Origin: an uncultured Eubacteriales bacterium
Lineage (GTDB): Bacteria > Bacillota > Clostridia > Oscillospirales > Acutalibacteraceae
Assembly (NCBI GenBank): GCA_934511365.1
Contig: CAKSWC010000004.1
Coordinates: 105,406 to 169,405, forward strand
Reading direction: 5' to 3'
DNA length: 64,000 bases
Part shown: positions 44,948-53,027 of the stretch, in pieces
How positions within the stretch are numbered: the stretch's first letter is position 1
Layout: the number at the start of each line of letters is the position of its first letter
Notes under the pieces: model-generated
What the model saw: the letters and a program-made list of their open reading frames with translations, nothing else
What the model was told of the DNA's origin: nothing
Database searches by the model: none
Made by a program: the position numbers and the translations under genes

Positions 44948-45901
44948 ATGAGAAAATACTACACGGAAAACTATCTTATGAACACGGCGGAAAACAAGGA
45001 CGCCCTCTCCTCAAGAGCCGCACTCAGGGAGGCTTATATGAGCGGAAAAATCCTTGAGGCTCGCGCCGTAATGTGTGACAAGGAACATAACCTCCACGTT
45101 GACCTTGGCGCAATGAAAGGCATTATTCCGCGCGAGGAAGGCGCGCTCGGAATTGAGGACGGCTCCGTTCGTGATATTGCAATAATTTCAAGAGTCAACA
45201 AACCCGTCGTTTTCAAAATTACGTCTTTTCAAAAGGACGAAAACGGCGAGGTCTATGCCCTTCTCAGCCGCCGCGCCGTTCAGAAGGAATGCATGGAGGA
45301 ATACATTTCAAAGCTCACTCCGGGCTGCATTATTGACGCGGTTGTTACCCACATGGAATCGTTCGGGGTTTTTGCAGACATCGGAGCCGGAATTTCCGCC
45401 CTCATGCCGATTGACAGCATCTCCGTTTCAAGAATTCCGCATCCGTCCGCACGCTTTAATGCCGGTCAGAAAATCAAAGCCGTTGTCAAAAGCATTGACG
45501 AAACCGGCCGGATAACGCTCAGCTACAAGGAACTTCTCGGAACATGGGAGGAGAACGCAAACCTTTTCAAGGCCGGAGAAACCGTTCCGGGAATTGTTCG
45601 CTCCGTTGAACGGTACGGAATTTTTGTTGAGCTGCGGCCGAACCTTGCCGGTCTTGCGGAATATGTTCCGGGCGTTGTTCCCGGCCAGCACGCAAGCGTA
45701 TACATTAAAAACCTCATTCCCGAACGGATGAAAGTCAAGCTCATCATTGTTGATTCGTTTGACGCGCAGTATCCGAACGAACCGCCGGAATACTTTGTTG
45801 ACTCGGATTATATTGACCGCTGGGTCTATTCGCCCGACTGCTGCGAAAAAAGAATTGAAACAGTTTTTTCGTCTTTTGAGTTGACTCAAAGCGCAATTTG
45901 A
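44948..45901 (+). CDS. S1 RNA-binding domain protein
   Basis: 317 aa, AGAAAGGAAAAAAGCA before the ATG. Three S1 (OB) modules can be seen: a divergent first one (ARAVMCDKEHNLHVDLGAMK), a clear second (GCIIDAVVTHMESFGVFADI) and a third (GETVPGIVRSVERYGIFVEL). This is the S1-like, RpsA-homologue type found in Clostridia; it may help mRNA binding to ribosomes. It is divergent from the prfA operon. The last codons overlap the promoter of the next gene. Confidence 0.9.
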   Translation: MRKYYTENYLMNTAENKDALSSRAALREAYMSGKILEARAVMCDKEHNLHVDLGAMKGIIPREEGALGIEDGSVRDIAIISRVNKPVVFKITSFQKDENGEVYALLSRRAVQKECMEEYISKLTPGCIIDAVVTHMESFGVFADIGAGISALMPIDSISVSRIPHPSARFNAGQKIKAVVKSIDETGRITLSYKELLGTWEENANLFKAGETVPGIVRSVERYGIFVELRPNLAGLAEYVPGVVPGQHASVYIKNLIPERMKVKLIIVDSFDAQYPNEPPEYFVDSDYIDRWVYSPDCCEKRIETVFSSFELTQSAI

Positions 45902-45909
45902 TATATTAT
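45881..45909 (+). promoter_or_regulatory. Promoter of the PIG-L gene
   Basis: TTGACT (45881-45886), 17-base spacer, TATTAT (45904-45909), lying across the end of the S1 gene. Confidence 0.7.
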
Positions 45910-45965
45910 ATTGTTCAGAAGATTGTGCAGTTAACTGCATTAATTTTAGAAAGGGACGATATAAA

Positions 45966-46796
45966 ATGAGCAAAATCATTGACAAGTTCAAAAAAAGGAA
46001 CAGATCCATAAAGTTCAACATTGAAGCCGCAACACTCGGTGGGCTTTCCAATGTTGCCGCTGATCCTCTCTGCGCACCTCCCGATCTTTCAAAAGCAAAG
46101 CGCGTTCTTTTTGTTCAGCCCCACCCGGACGATAACCAGATCGGCGCCGGCGGAACCATCGCTTGGCTCATCTCCCTCGGCATTGAGGTTTGGGAACTGA
46201 CCGTTCTTGATGACAGATATGCAAACCCCGATTACATCGGAAGGGAAAATGAGGTTGAAACAATCAGACAGAAGGAAGCAAAAAGTGCTCAGGAATATCT
46301 TGGAATGAAAAACGCCGGTTTCCTCGGCTTTGCAGACAAAACAAGAGCCTCGGTTGACGAGCTTTCCGTTGCAATCATGAAAGTTATCAGAAGAGTTCAG
46401 CCGGACTATGTTCTCACACCCGATCCCCTTCTTGTCAATGAATGCCATTCCGACCACATCAAGGTCGGCACCGCCGTCAAATATGCCTGCATGGACAGCG
46501 AATGCGACTTCTATCCGGAATTTGTTGACGGAAAACTCAGAGACGATGCCTGGAAGGTCAAGGGCGTCGGCTTCTATTACACCGATAAGCCCAACACCCT
46601 TGTTGACATCACCGAGTTTGAAGAAACAAAAATTGAAAGCATCAAAAAGCACGTCTCTCAGTGCAATATCGGCCTTCTTGCCGCGGTAAGGCTCCAGAAC
46701 CAGCTTTTTGCCGCAGGAACGGCTTTCAAAGCCGCCGAGCCGCTCAGACTCCAAACGAACCTTCAGATGCACTGCTTCAATCTTCCTGTTGAATAA
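45966..46796 (+). CDS. PIG-L/LmbE-family deacetylase
   Basis: 276 aa. Zinc motif HPDDNQIGAGG with His53 and Asp56 (most relatives have Glu or a polar residue after the Asp pair), and the second metal site HSDHIKVG. The family removes acetyl groups from N-acetylglucosaminyl conjugates. There is no signal peptide. Monocistronic between its promoter and a bidirectional terminator. The substrate is not determined; the gene for a partner glycosyltransferase is not adjacent. Confidence 0.93.
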   Translation: MSKIIDKFKKRNRSIKFNIEAATLGGLSNVAADPLCAPPDLSKAKRVLFVQPHPDDNQIGAGGTIAWLISLGIEVWELTVLDDRYANPDYIGRENEVETIRQKEAKSAQEYLGMKNAGFLGFADKTRASVDELSVAIMKVIRRVQPDYVLTPDPLLVNECHSDHIKVGTAVKYACMDSECDFYPEFVDGKLRDDAWKVKGVGFYYTDKPNTLVDITEFEETKIESIKKHVSQCNIGLLAAVRLQNQLFAAGTAFKAAEPLRLQTNLQMHCFNLPVE

Positions 46797-46806
46797 TTCA
46801 AATTTT

Positions 46807-46842
46807 TTCACCCCGAAAAGCCGCTTGGTTTTCCGGGGTGAA
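46807..46842. terminator. Bidirectional terminator, PIG-L and lipoprotein genes
   Basis: TTCACCCCG-AAAA...TTTT-CGGGGTGAA stem between two convergent genes. Confidence 0.8.
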
Positions 46843-46845
46843 GTT

Positions 46846-47436
46846 TTATCTATAGCATTTTTTGCAGGGCGTGTATCCCCTCGCCTTTGCCGTACTCAGG
46901 GAAACATGGCTCGGATTTTTCATTCCGCTGCATGAAGCACTTCTGTGATACTTTGAACCGCTGTTCGGAATCCAGACCATGTCGCTTTGGTCGTCCTGCA
47001 CAACGGCTTGGGTCGTGGTTTCCTTCCTTTTCTTTTTTGTTGTTTCGGCTCGTTCGGTCGTTTCCTTTTCCGTTGCTTTTTCAGCTTTTGAAGCGGACGT
47101 TTTTTCTTTTGTTTGTGCAGCTTGCTTTTTCGTGGTTGACGGTTTCTCGGTTGTTGATACCGGTGCAGTTGTTGTTTTTGCCGTTGTTTTCTTCTCTGTT
47201 GTTTCGGCTGTTGTTTGAGTGCTTACGGACTCGCTTTTTGTGTCTGCGGAATTCGCCTTGTTAACCGTTATTTCACTCTCGCCGGTATCGGAAAAGAAAT
47301 AATCCTCGTTTGCGGCCGCCTCGGACTCATCAAAAACAGAAATGTTCTTTCCGGTGCCGGTCTCAGCATCCGAGCAGCCGGAAAGCGGAAACGCCAACGC
47401 CAGCAGTATCGCCATCAATAAACAAAGCTTTTTCAT
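46846..47436 (-). CDS. Thr-rich lipoprotein with Ada-like Cys/His C-terminal motif
   Basis: 196 aa. Signal peptide with lipobox LSGC gives a lipid-anchored Cys. A long Thr/Lys/Glu-rich linker (about 60-145; TTEKPSTTKKQAAQTKEKTS) projects the C-terminal module from the membrane. The last 45 residues (VWIPNSGSKYHRSASCSGMK ... PCKKCYR) hold a His and three Cys in the pattern of the small metal-binding module common at the C-terminus of Firmicutes surface proteins and similar to the Ada metal-binding fold. Role unknown; an extracellular metal or redox function is possible. Confidence 0.82.
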   Translation of the reverse strand: MKKLCLLMAILLALAFPLSGCSDAETGTGKNISVFDESEAAANEDYFFSDTGESEITVNKANSADTKSESVSTQTTAETTEKKTTAKTTTAPVSTTEKPSTTKKQAAQTKEKTSASKAEKATEKETTERAETTKKKRKETTTQAVVQDDQSDMVWIPNSGSKYHRSASCSGMKNPSHVSLSTAKARGYTPCKKCYR

Positions 47437-47461
47437 AATTTATACCTCTTTTCTTAAAATC

Positions 47462-47481
47462 AACCGAATGTGCATTCGGTT
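47462..47481. promoter_or_regulatory. Inverted repeat upstream of the lipoprotein gene
   Basis: AACCGAATG-TG-CATTCGGTT, perfect 9-base arms, 25 bases before the lipoprotein start codon. It may be an operator or a leader hairpin. Confidence 0.55.
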
Positions 47482-47527
47482 AAGTTCATCCCCCAAAGCC
47501 CGGAAAATTCCGTCAAAAAAAAACAAA

Positions 47528-47557
47528 AGGCTGCACCGGAAAACACCGATGCAGTCC
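47528..47557 (-). terminator. Terminator of the CD1247-like gene
   Basis: Minus strand: GGACTGCATCGG pairs imperfectly with CCGGTGCAGCC, then TTTTG and a T9 run. Confidence 0.75.
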
Positions 47558-47567
47558 TGTTCGTTAA

Positions 47568-48005
47568 TTATTCGTTGTCGCCTGCGTCCTCGTCCTCGTC
47601 GTCATCCTCGATTTCAAACTCAAGGGTTTCGCCGCAGCAGGGGCACTCAACGTGTCCGTCATCGTCGATATCGTCAATGTCAACGCAGATTTCTTCGTTG
47701 CAGGCCGGGCATGTAACTTCGATGCAGTTGTCATCGTCATCGCAGCAGCAATCGCAATCGTCATCATCACAGCAGCAGTCGTCATCGTCATAGACGAATT
47801 CTTCAACATCGCCAAGATCTTCGTCAAGCTCTTCAACATAGTCGCTGAGATCGGCAAGATCTTCTTCAAGATCGCTCATATCCGATGCAACATCGTCCAG
47901 AGCGTCAACAATGGCGGAAAAGAGCTTTGCTTCCTTGCTGTTTTCGTCAAGATCAAGACCTTCCATAAGGCCTCTGAGATATGCAACTTTTTCTGAAACT
48001 GACAT
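47568..48005 (-). CDS. CD1247-type protein with Asp/Cys cluster and zinc ribbon
   Basis: 145 aa. The N-terminal 65 residues follow the CD1247 N-terminal domain (VAYLRGLMEGLDLDENSKEA, helical, acidic). A very unusual block follows (YDDDDCCCDDDDCDCCCDDD, about residues 72-91) and then a ribbon CPACNEEICVD...CPCCGETL. The clustered Cys next to Asp could bind several metal ions. The protein is cytoplasmic; the family has no known function. It lies 63 bases downstream of efp on the same strand and may be cotranscribed. Confidence 0.85.
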   Translation of the reverse strand: MSVSEKVAYLRGLMEGLDLDENSKEAKLFSAIVDALDDVASDMSDLEEDLADLSDYVEELDEDLGDVEEFVYDDDDCCCDDDDCDCCCDDDDNCIEVTCPACNEEICVDIDDIDDDGHVECPCCGETLEFEIEDDDEDEDAGDNE

Positions 48006-48068
48006 AATTCTTCATTCCTTTCGATAGTAAGTTTTTAAACAGTCATTCTTTGTTTCTTCGGCCAAAAA

Positions 48069-48626
48069 TTATGCGCGGCCGAGATATTCGCCTGTTCTTG
48101 TGTCAATCTGAACCATTTCGCCCTCATCAATGAAAAGGGGAACCTTAACCTCCGCTCCGGTTTCAAGCGTTGCGGGCTTTGTTGTGTTGGTTGCGGTGTC
48201 GCCCTTAAAGCCGGGGTCGGTCTTGGTGACCTGAAGCTCAACAAAGTTCGGCGGTTCAACGCCGAAAACATTGCCCTTATAGGAAAGGATTTTACAGGTC
48301 ATGTTTTCCTTAACAAACTTGAAACTGTCCGGAAGGTCGCTTTCATTGATGGGGATAAGCTCATAGCTTTCCGGATCCATGAAGTAATAAAGGCCGCCGT
48401 CATTATAGGAATATTCCATATCCTTTCTTTCAACATAAGCGGTCGGGAACTTGTCGTTCGGGTTGAAAGTGCGCTCAACAACCGAGCCGGTGATTACGTT
48501 TCTGACCTTTGCGCGGACAAAGGCAGCACCCTTTCCGGGTTTAACGTGCTGAAATTCAATAATCTGAAGGACGTTACCTTCCATTTCAAAAGTAACGCCG
48601 TTTCTGAAATCGCCTGCTGATACCAT
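48069..48626 (-). CDS. efp: Elongation factor P
   Basis: 185 aa, three OB-like domains. The tip loop is HVKPGKGAAF with Lys32 at the modification position. EF-P relieves ribosome stalling at proline runs. No EpmA/EpmB-type modification gene is seen in the window. RBS GGAGGAATACTAA. Confidence 0.98.
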   Translation of the reverse strand: MVSAGDFRNGVTFEMEGNVLQIIEFQHVKPGKGAAFVRAKVRNVITGSVVERTFNPNDKFPTAYVERKDMEYSYNDGGLYYFMDPESYELIPINESDLPDSFKFVKENMTCKILSYKGNVFGVEPPNFVELQVTKTDPGFKGDTATNTTKPATLETGAEVKVPLFIDEGEMVQIDTRTGEYLGRA

Positions 48627-48845
48627 TTAGTATTCCTCCGAATATAAAAATTACGCATTTATTCTATACCAAAACAGTCCGATTTTCAAGTGCTTTTTTG
48701 AAATTACCGCTTCTTTTATTACGAAAACAGCGAAAGAGGGGCAAAAGAATCAATTTTTTCTTAATTTTTGCCCGTTCGCTTTTGTTTTTTCTTTGTCTAT
48801 GCTATACTGAAAGCGACAAATTTCGACTTTTATCGGAGGTATTGC

Positions 48846-49685
48846 ATGAAAAAAATATTTGTTACTCTGTTTTCACTTTTTCTTGTTCTTGTTCTTTTCG
48901 GCTGCGCAAAAGATAAGCGGCTGACCGAGCCGGCTCAAACAACGGCCGAAAGCACAACCGAATCTTTAACGGTTAAGCTGACCTTCCCCGAGGGGTACAC
49001 GGCGCTTGAAATTGCGGAAAAGCTCCAAAAGAACAAGGTCTGCTCCGTTGCCGATTTTATGAAGGCCGCTCAGAGCGAAGAGCTAGCCGAAAAATTCGGC
49101 TTCCTCGGCGATATGGAGAACCGCGATAAGCGCGCGTTCCTGCTTGAGGGCTATATTTTTCCCGACACATATGAATTCTACAAGGGCGAAAGCGCCGAAA
49201 GCGCAATCTCCCGCTTTTTGAAAAACGCACAAAGCAAGCTGACGGACGAGATAAAAGAAAAGGCCAAAAAACTTGGCTATTCCATGGATGAGATAATCAC
49301 GCTCGCTTCAATCATTCAGTCAGAAGCCGGTTATGTTAAGGAGATGGGCAAAGTCTCCTCCGTTCTCCATAACAGGATTGAAAGCCCGGACTACGGAAAG
49401 CTCCAGTGCGACGTCACAATCAATTATGTTAACGAAAATATCCTCGTCTCGCCGTATGTTGAGGGCTATAAGGCGCGCTTTTCGGAGTATTACAACACAT
49501 ACAAGGTGAGCGGACTTCCCGTTGGTGCAATCTGCAATCCCGGCGCGGACGCAATAAACGCCGCACTCAACCCGGAAAAAACGGACTATTTTTACTTCGT
49601 TACCGACAAGGATTGGAATTATTACTACGCCTCAACTTATGAAGAACATCTTAAAAACTGTAAAAAATGCGGAATTGAGTTTTAA
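48846..49685 (+). CDS. mltG: MltG-like endolytic transglycosylase, lipoprotein form
   Basis: 279 aa from the ATG at 48846 (ATCGGAGGTATTGC upstream); a longer frame has no ribosome site. Signal peptide with lipobox LFGC (Cys20) and a Thr/Glu linker, then a short LysM-like part (FPEGYTALEIAEKLQKNKV) and the YceG core with catalytic Glu160 in LASIIQSEAGYVKEMGKVSS. MltG cuts nascent glycan strands at the membrane. Most relatives have a transmembrane anchor and are longer; here a lipid anchor seems to replace it. Monocistronic. Confidence 0.9.
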   Translation: MKKIFVTLFSLFLVLVLFGCAKDKRLTEPAQTTAESTTESLTVKLTFPEGYTALEIAEKLQKNKVCSVADFMKAAQSEELAEKFGFLGDMENRDKRAFLLEGYIFPDTYEFYKGESAESAISRFLKNAQSKLTDEIKEKAKKLGYSMDEIITLASIIQSEAGYVKEMGKVSSVLHNRIESPDYGKLQCDVTINYVNENILVSPYVEGYKARFSEYYNTYKVSGLPVGAICNPGADAINAALNPEKTDYFYFVTDKDWNYYYASTYEEHLKNCKKCGIEF

Positions 49686-49689
49686 AGGC

Positions 49690-49718
49690 TTGAACACAAA
49701 AAAGATTTGTGGTAATAT
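49690..49718 (+). promoter_or_regulatory. Promoter of the M28 peptidase gene
   Basis: TTGAAC (49690-49695), 17-base spacer, TAATAT (49713-49718). Confidence 0.7.
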
Positions 49719-49753
49719 ATCACAGTAAATTTTTATACAAAAGGAGAGATTTT

Positions 49754-50995
49754 ATGGATTTTTCAAAAATTATCAACAAAAAGAAGGACGCTGCGTCCTA
49801 CATGGTCAAAGAAATTACCCACATCATCAAGACCTTTGAAAAGCGCAGCCCCGGCTCGGAGGGCGAAAAGCAGGCCTGCGAATATATGGCAAAGGTTCTT
49901 AAAGAGGACTGCGGCTGCGACAGGGCGGACGTTGAATCCTTTAAGGAAAACCCCGGCGCGTTTTACGGCTGGCTGTTCTTCACTTTGACTTTTGTCCTTG
50001 CGGCGGTTGTTCTGTTCTTCTTCTGCCCGATTATTTCAATCGTTCTCATCATTGCCGGCCTTGGCCTTGCGCTGCTTGAGTTCGGAACCTACAAAAAGGT
50101 TGTTGACCCGTTCTTTAAAGAAAAGACCGGCCACAATGTTACCGCAATCAAAAAATGCACCGGTGAAACCAAAAGAAGAGTCATCTTCAACGGTCACCCG
50201 GACGCAGCCTGGGAATGGCCCGTCAACTATAAGCTCGGCGGCATCGGCTTTGAGGGTCACGCAATCATCTGCGGCCTCGGCGCTGTTTATTATCTTGTTC
50301 TTTCAATCATCTCCGTTTCAAGAAACGGCCTCGGCTTCAGCCAGATAAGCACATCCGATCCGCTTGCAAAAGCCGCTCTTTGGGGTCTTATCTTTGTTCC
50401 GTTCATTATCGGGCTTTACTTCATGGTCAACTATCGCCGCGTTGTTGACGGCGCAAACGATAACCTTTCCGGCTGCTATATGGGTATCAGCGTTCTCAAG
50501 TTCCTCAAAGATGAAGGCATCGAGCTTGAAAACACCGAACTTGGCGTTGTTCTCACCGGAAGCGAAGAAGCCGGTCTGCGCGGCGCAAAAGCTTGGTGCG
50601 AAAAGCACAAGGGCGAGTTTGACGACGTTCCGACCTTCATCTTCTCATATGACACCATTCACGACCCCAAGTATCTCATGGTAAACTACCGCGACCTCAA
50701 CGCAACCGTTGCGGCGGACAAGGATGTTTCCGACCTCTTTATGGAAGCGGCAAATGAACTCGGCATTCACTGCACAAAGGGCATGGTTCCCCCGCTCGGC
50801 GGCGCAACCGATTCGGCAGCTTTTGCACAGGCAGGCTTCCGCGCAACCGGCGTTACCGGCCTCAACCACAAGCTTGAGGATTACTACCACACCCGCCGCG
50901 ATACATATGACAATATGAACGAAACAGGCCTTGCAGACTGCTTTGCCGTCTCCGTCAAGGCACTTGAAATGTTTGACAACGGCGCAAAGCAGTAA
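49754..50995 (+). CDS. M28-family metallopeptidase with internal membrane segments
   Basis: 413 aa from the ATG at 49754 (AAGGAGAGATTTT upstream). Zinc and catalytic residues of M28: NGHPDAAWEWP, DGANDNLSG, GSEEAGLRGAK, SYDTIHD and a late His in YYHTRRDT. Unusually, hydrophobic segments interrupt the peptidase: two near residues 70-105 and two or more at about 170-235, within the catalytic fold. It is therefore an integral membrane aminopeptidase-like protein; whether the active site faces inside or outside is uncertain. Confidence 0.88.
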   Translation: MDFSKIINKKKDAASYMVKEITHIIKTFEKRSPGSEGEKQACEYMAKVLKEDCGCDRADVESFKENPGAFYGWLFFTLTFVLAAVVLFFFCPIISIVLIIAGLGLALLEFGTYKKVVDPFFKEKTGHNVTAIKKCTGETKRRVIFNGHPDAAWEWPVNYKLGGIGFEGHAIICGLGAVYYLVLSIISVSRNGLGFSQISTSDPLAKAALWGLIFVPFIIGLYFMVNYRRVVDGANDNLSGCYMGISVLKFLKDEGIELENTELGVVLTGSEEAGLRGAKAWCEKHKGEFDDVPTFIFSYDTIHDPKYLMVNYRDLNATVAADKDVSDLFMEAANELGIHCTKGMVPPLGGATDSAAFAQAGFRATGVTGLNHKLEDYYHTRRDTYDNMNETGLADCFAVSVKALEMFDNGAKQ

Positions 50996-51022
50996 AAACA
51001 AACCTTGCAGCTTAAAAGCACT

Positions 51023-51052
51023 GCACCCCGAACAGCTTTCTGTCCGGGGTGC
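51023..51052 (+). terminator. Terminator of the M28 gene
   Basis: GCACCCCG/CGGGGTGC stem extended by CAG/CTG-type pairs, followed by T7. Confidence 0.9.
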
Positions 51053-51118
51053 TTTTTTTGCGGTCAAGCACACTTTTTGCCGTTTGTTCCCTTTGGGATA
51101 CCGTCCGTTCCTTTTGGG

Positions 51119-51147
51119 TTGATTTTTGAAATTTAATGTGATAGATT
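51119..51147 (+). promoter_or_regulatory. Possible promoter of the 32-aa microprotein
   Basis: TTGATT (51119-51124), 17-base spacer, TAGATT (51142-51147). A GGCCGAG/CTCGGCC stem (near 51162-51190) lies in the leader. Confidence 0.5.
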
Positions 51148-51221
51148 GTTATTGTTGCAAGGCCGAGAGCTTAATCACACCCCCTCGGCCGAACAAAATA
51201 ATACAGAAGGAGGCGTTTGTA

Positions 51222-51320
51222 ATGATAACATTTTACCTTGTCCACAGAGCCGGACGTACCATTGAAAAGATGCTCAGAAAGCATCTCAAAAAAGTCAACA
51301 ATTATAATATTAATTTCTAA
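51222..51320 (+). CDS. 32-aa basic microprotein
   Basis: ATG at 51222 with AGAAGGAGGCGTTTGTA before it and a strong terminator after the stop. The peptide is basic and could form an amphipathic helix in its middle (AGRTIEKMLRKHLKKVNN), with a hydrophobic N-terminus. It differs from the other microproteins in being strongly cationic throughout. The ribosome site and terminator support a real gene; the promoter is weaker than for the others. Confidence 0.6.
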   Translation: MITFYLVHRAGRTIEKMLRKHLKKVNNYNINF

Positions 51321-51345
51321 TCAATCTCCGCTTTCGCAAGCAAAA

Positions 51346-51373
51346 AGCCCTCGGTCTCATTGAGCCGAGGGCT
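51346..51373. terminator. Bidirectional terminator, microprotein and rfbB
   Basis: Perfect 9-base stem (51346-51354 with 51365-51373), A5 left and T7 right. Confidence 0.85.
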
Positions 51374-51391
51374 TTTTTTCAATAAAGCTTT

Positions 51392-52411
51392 CTATCTGTC
51401 CTTATACATTCGTTCGTAATACTTCACATAATCGCCGTTAATGATGTTTTCCCACCACTGACGGTTTTCAAGATACCATTTAACGGTTTTTTCAATTCCG
51501 TCCTCAAAGGTTGTTTCCGGATACCAGCCAAGCTCGTTTTTAATCTTTGTCGGGTCAATCGCATAGCGCATATCGTGGCCGGGACGGTCTTTAACAAACT
51601 TTATCAGACTCTCGCTCTTGCCAAGGATTTTCAAAACGGTTTTCACAACCTCAAGGTTTGTTCTCTCATTGTGGCCGCCGATGTTATAAACCTCACCGAG
51701 TCTGCCGTTTTCAAGAATGAGGTCAATGGCCTTGCAGTGGTCTTTAACATAAAGCCAGTCGCGGACGTTTTTGCCGTCGCCGTAGACGGGGAGTTCCTTC
51801 CCCTCGAGTGCATTCGCAATCATCAACGGGATAAGCTTTTCCGGAAAATGATAGGGGCCGTAGTTGTTTGAGCAGCGGCTTATTGTAACCTTTGCGCCGT
51901 ATGTTCTGAAATATGCCAAAACAAGCAGATCCGCGCCCGCCTTGCTTGCGGAATACGGAGAAGAGGTGTGAATCGGTGTTTCCTCGGTGAAAAAGAGGTC
52001 AGGTCTGTCCAGCGGAAGATCGCCGTAAACCTCATCGGTCGAAACCTGGTGGAAGCGGATATCCCCTTTCCTGCACTCGTCAAGCAAAACCTGAGTGCCG
52101 AGAATGTTTGTTTTAAGAAAAACCTCCGGTTCTTCAATCGAGCGGTCAACGTGCGACTCGGCAGCAAAATTGACAACGGCGTCAAATTCTTCCTCCCTGA
52201 AAAGCGCACCGACGGCGTTCCTGTCGGTGATATCACCCCTGACAAAGCGAAAATTCGGCTCTTTAAGCGCCCTTTCAAGCGTTTCAAGGTTTCCTGCATA
52301 TGTGAGCTTGTCAAGGCAGACTATGCGGCGTTCATGGTGCTTTTCAAGCTGATAATAGATGAAATTCGAGCCGATAAAGCCGGCTCCTCCGGTGACTAAA
52401 ATATTCTTCAT
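51392..52411 (-). CDS. rfbB: dTDP-glucose 4,6-dehydratase
   Basis: 339 aa from the ATG at 52411 (GTGAGGTTAAAA upstream). NAD-binding TGGAGFIGSN, the DEVYGD catalytic region (STDEVYGDLPLDRPD) with Asp-Glu, and YSASKAGADLL for the Tyr-Lys pair. It converts dTDP-glucose to the 4-keto-6-deoxy sugar for rhamnose-type wall polysaccharides. The other rhamnose genes (rfbA, rfbC, rfbD) are not next to it. It follows a zinc-ribbon membrane gene by 8 bases. Confidence 0.96.
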   Translation of the reverse strand: MKNILVTGGAGFIGSNFIYYQLEKHHERRIVCLDKLTYAGNLETLERALKEPNFRFVRGDITDRNAVGALFREEEFDAVVNFAAESHVDRSIEEPEVFLKTNILGTQVLLDECRKGDIRFHQVSTDEVYGDLPLDRPDLFFTEETPIHTSSPYSASKAGADLLVLAYFRTYGAKVTISRCSNNYGPYHFPEKLIPLMIANALEGKELPVYGDGKNVRDWLYVKDHCKAIDLILENGRLGEVYNIGGHNERTNLEVVKTVLKILGKSESLIKFVKDRPGHDMRYAIDPTKIKNELGWYPETTFEDGIEKTVKWYLENRQWWENIINGDYVKYYERMYKDR

Positions 52412-52419
52412 TTTTAACC

Positions 52420-52833
52420 TCACGTTCTTTTTTTGAACTTCCGTCCGCAGTGCGGACAGGAAATTTCAATTTTCCCCTTGCCTTTCGGAACGCGCAGTGT
52501 GCGCGAACAGCCCGGGCAGTTGTAATACTTATGCTCCTTGTCTCTGAATTGAGACGCTTTTTTTGAAAAGAAAGCGGAATACGGAGCCCACAGCCTTAAA
52601 AACTTTTCGTTTTCCTCCCTGCGTTTTTGAATGTTTTTTGAAAACACGCGCAAAAGAAAAACAATATACGGTATCATGGCCACAACCTTGAAAACAAGCA
52701 GCAACCAGCTGTTGGCGCGCCTGAAACCGAATAGTGAAATTACAAAGCTGACAAGACATCCGAGAATGAGCAGCGCAAAACCGAGCTGGTCCGCACCGTA
52801 TCTTCCATACATAAAACGACGAATTCTATCCAT
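52420..52833 (-). CDS. Small membrane protein with C-terminal zinc ribbon
   Basis: 137 aa. Two membrane helices (about 17-37 and 43-62), a basic cytoplasmic stretch (SKNIQKRREENEKFLR), then a ribbon CPGCSRTLRVPKGKGKIEIS followed by CPHCGRKF at the C-terminus. This is a recurring Clostridia protein of unknown role. It lies 8 bases before rfbB and probably shares its transcript. Confidence 0.85.
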   Translation of the reverse strand: MDRIRRFMYGRYGADQLGFALLILGCLVSFVISLFGFRRANSWLLLVFKVVAMIPYIVFLLRVFSKNIQKRREENEKFLRLWAPYSAFFSKKASQFRDKEHKYYNCPGCSRTLRVPKGKGKIEISCPHCGRKFKKRT

Positions 52834-52955
52834 TTTTCCCTCCGTATCAACATAGCTATATAAATGACTTATTAATTATTATATCATTGTTTCTTTAATT
52901 ATAGCTAAGTAACTGCCGATTAATCAAAAGGGCAAATGCCGGAAGAAAAGCGCAC

Positions 52956-52984
52956 TTGATTTATTCGGGCGCATAGTCTATAAT
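52956..52984 (+). promoter_or_regulatory. Promoter of the PTS EIIC gene
   Basis: TTGATT (52956-52961), 17-base spacer, TATAAT (52979-52984). Confidence 0.8.
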
Positions 52985-53027
52985 AATATAATCTTGCAGG
53001 CTCCCCTGCTTATAAGGACTGATAAAA

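Noticed and set aside
45881..45909. Possibility that the S1 and PIG-L genes form one operon without separate promoter
   Set aside because: A 17-spacer promoter spans the S1 stop codon, so independent transcription is more likely.
51392..52411. A complete rhamnose biosynthesis or capsule cluster
   Set aside because: Only rfbB is present; neighbours are unrelated.
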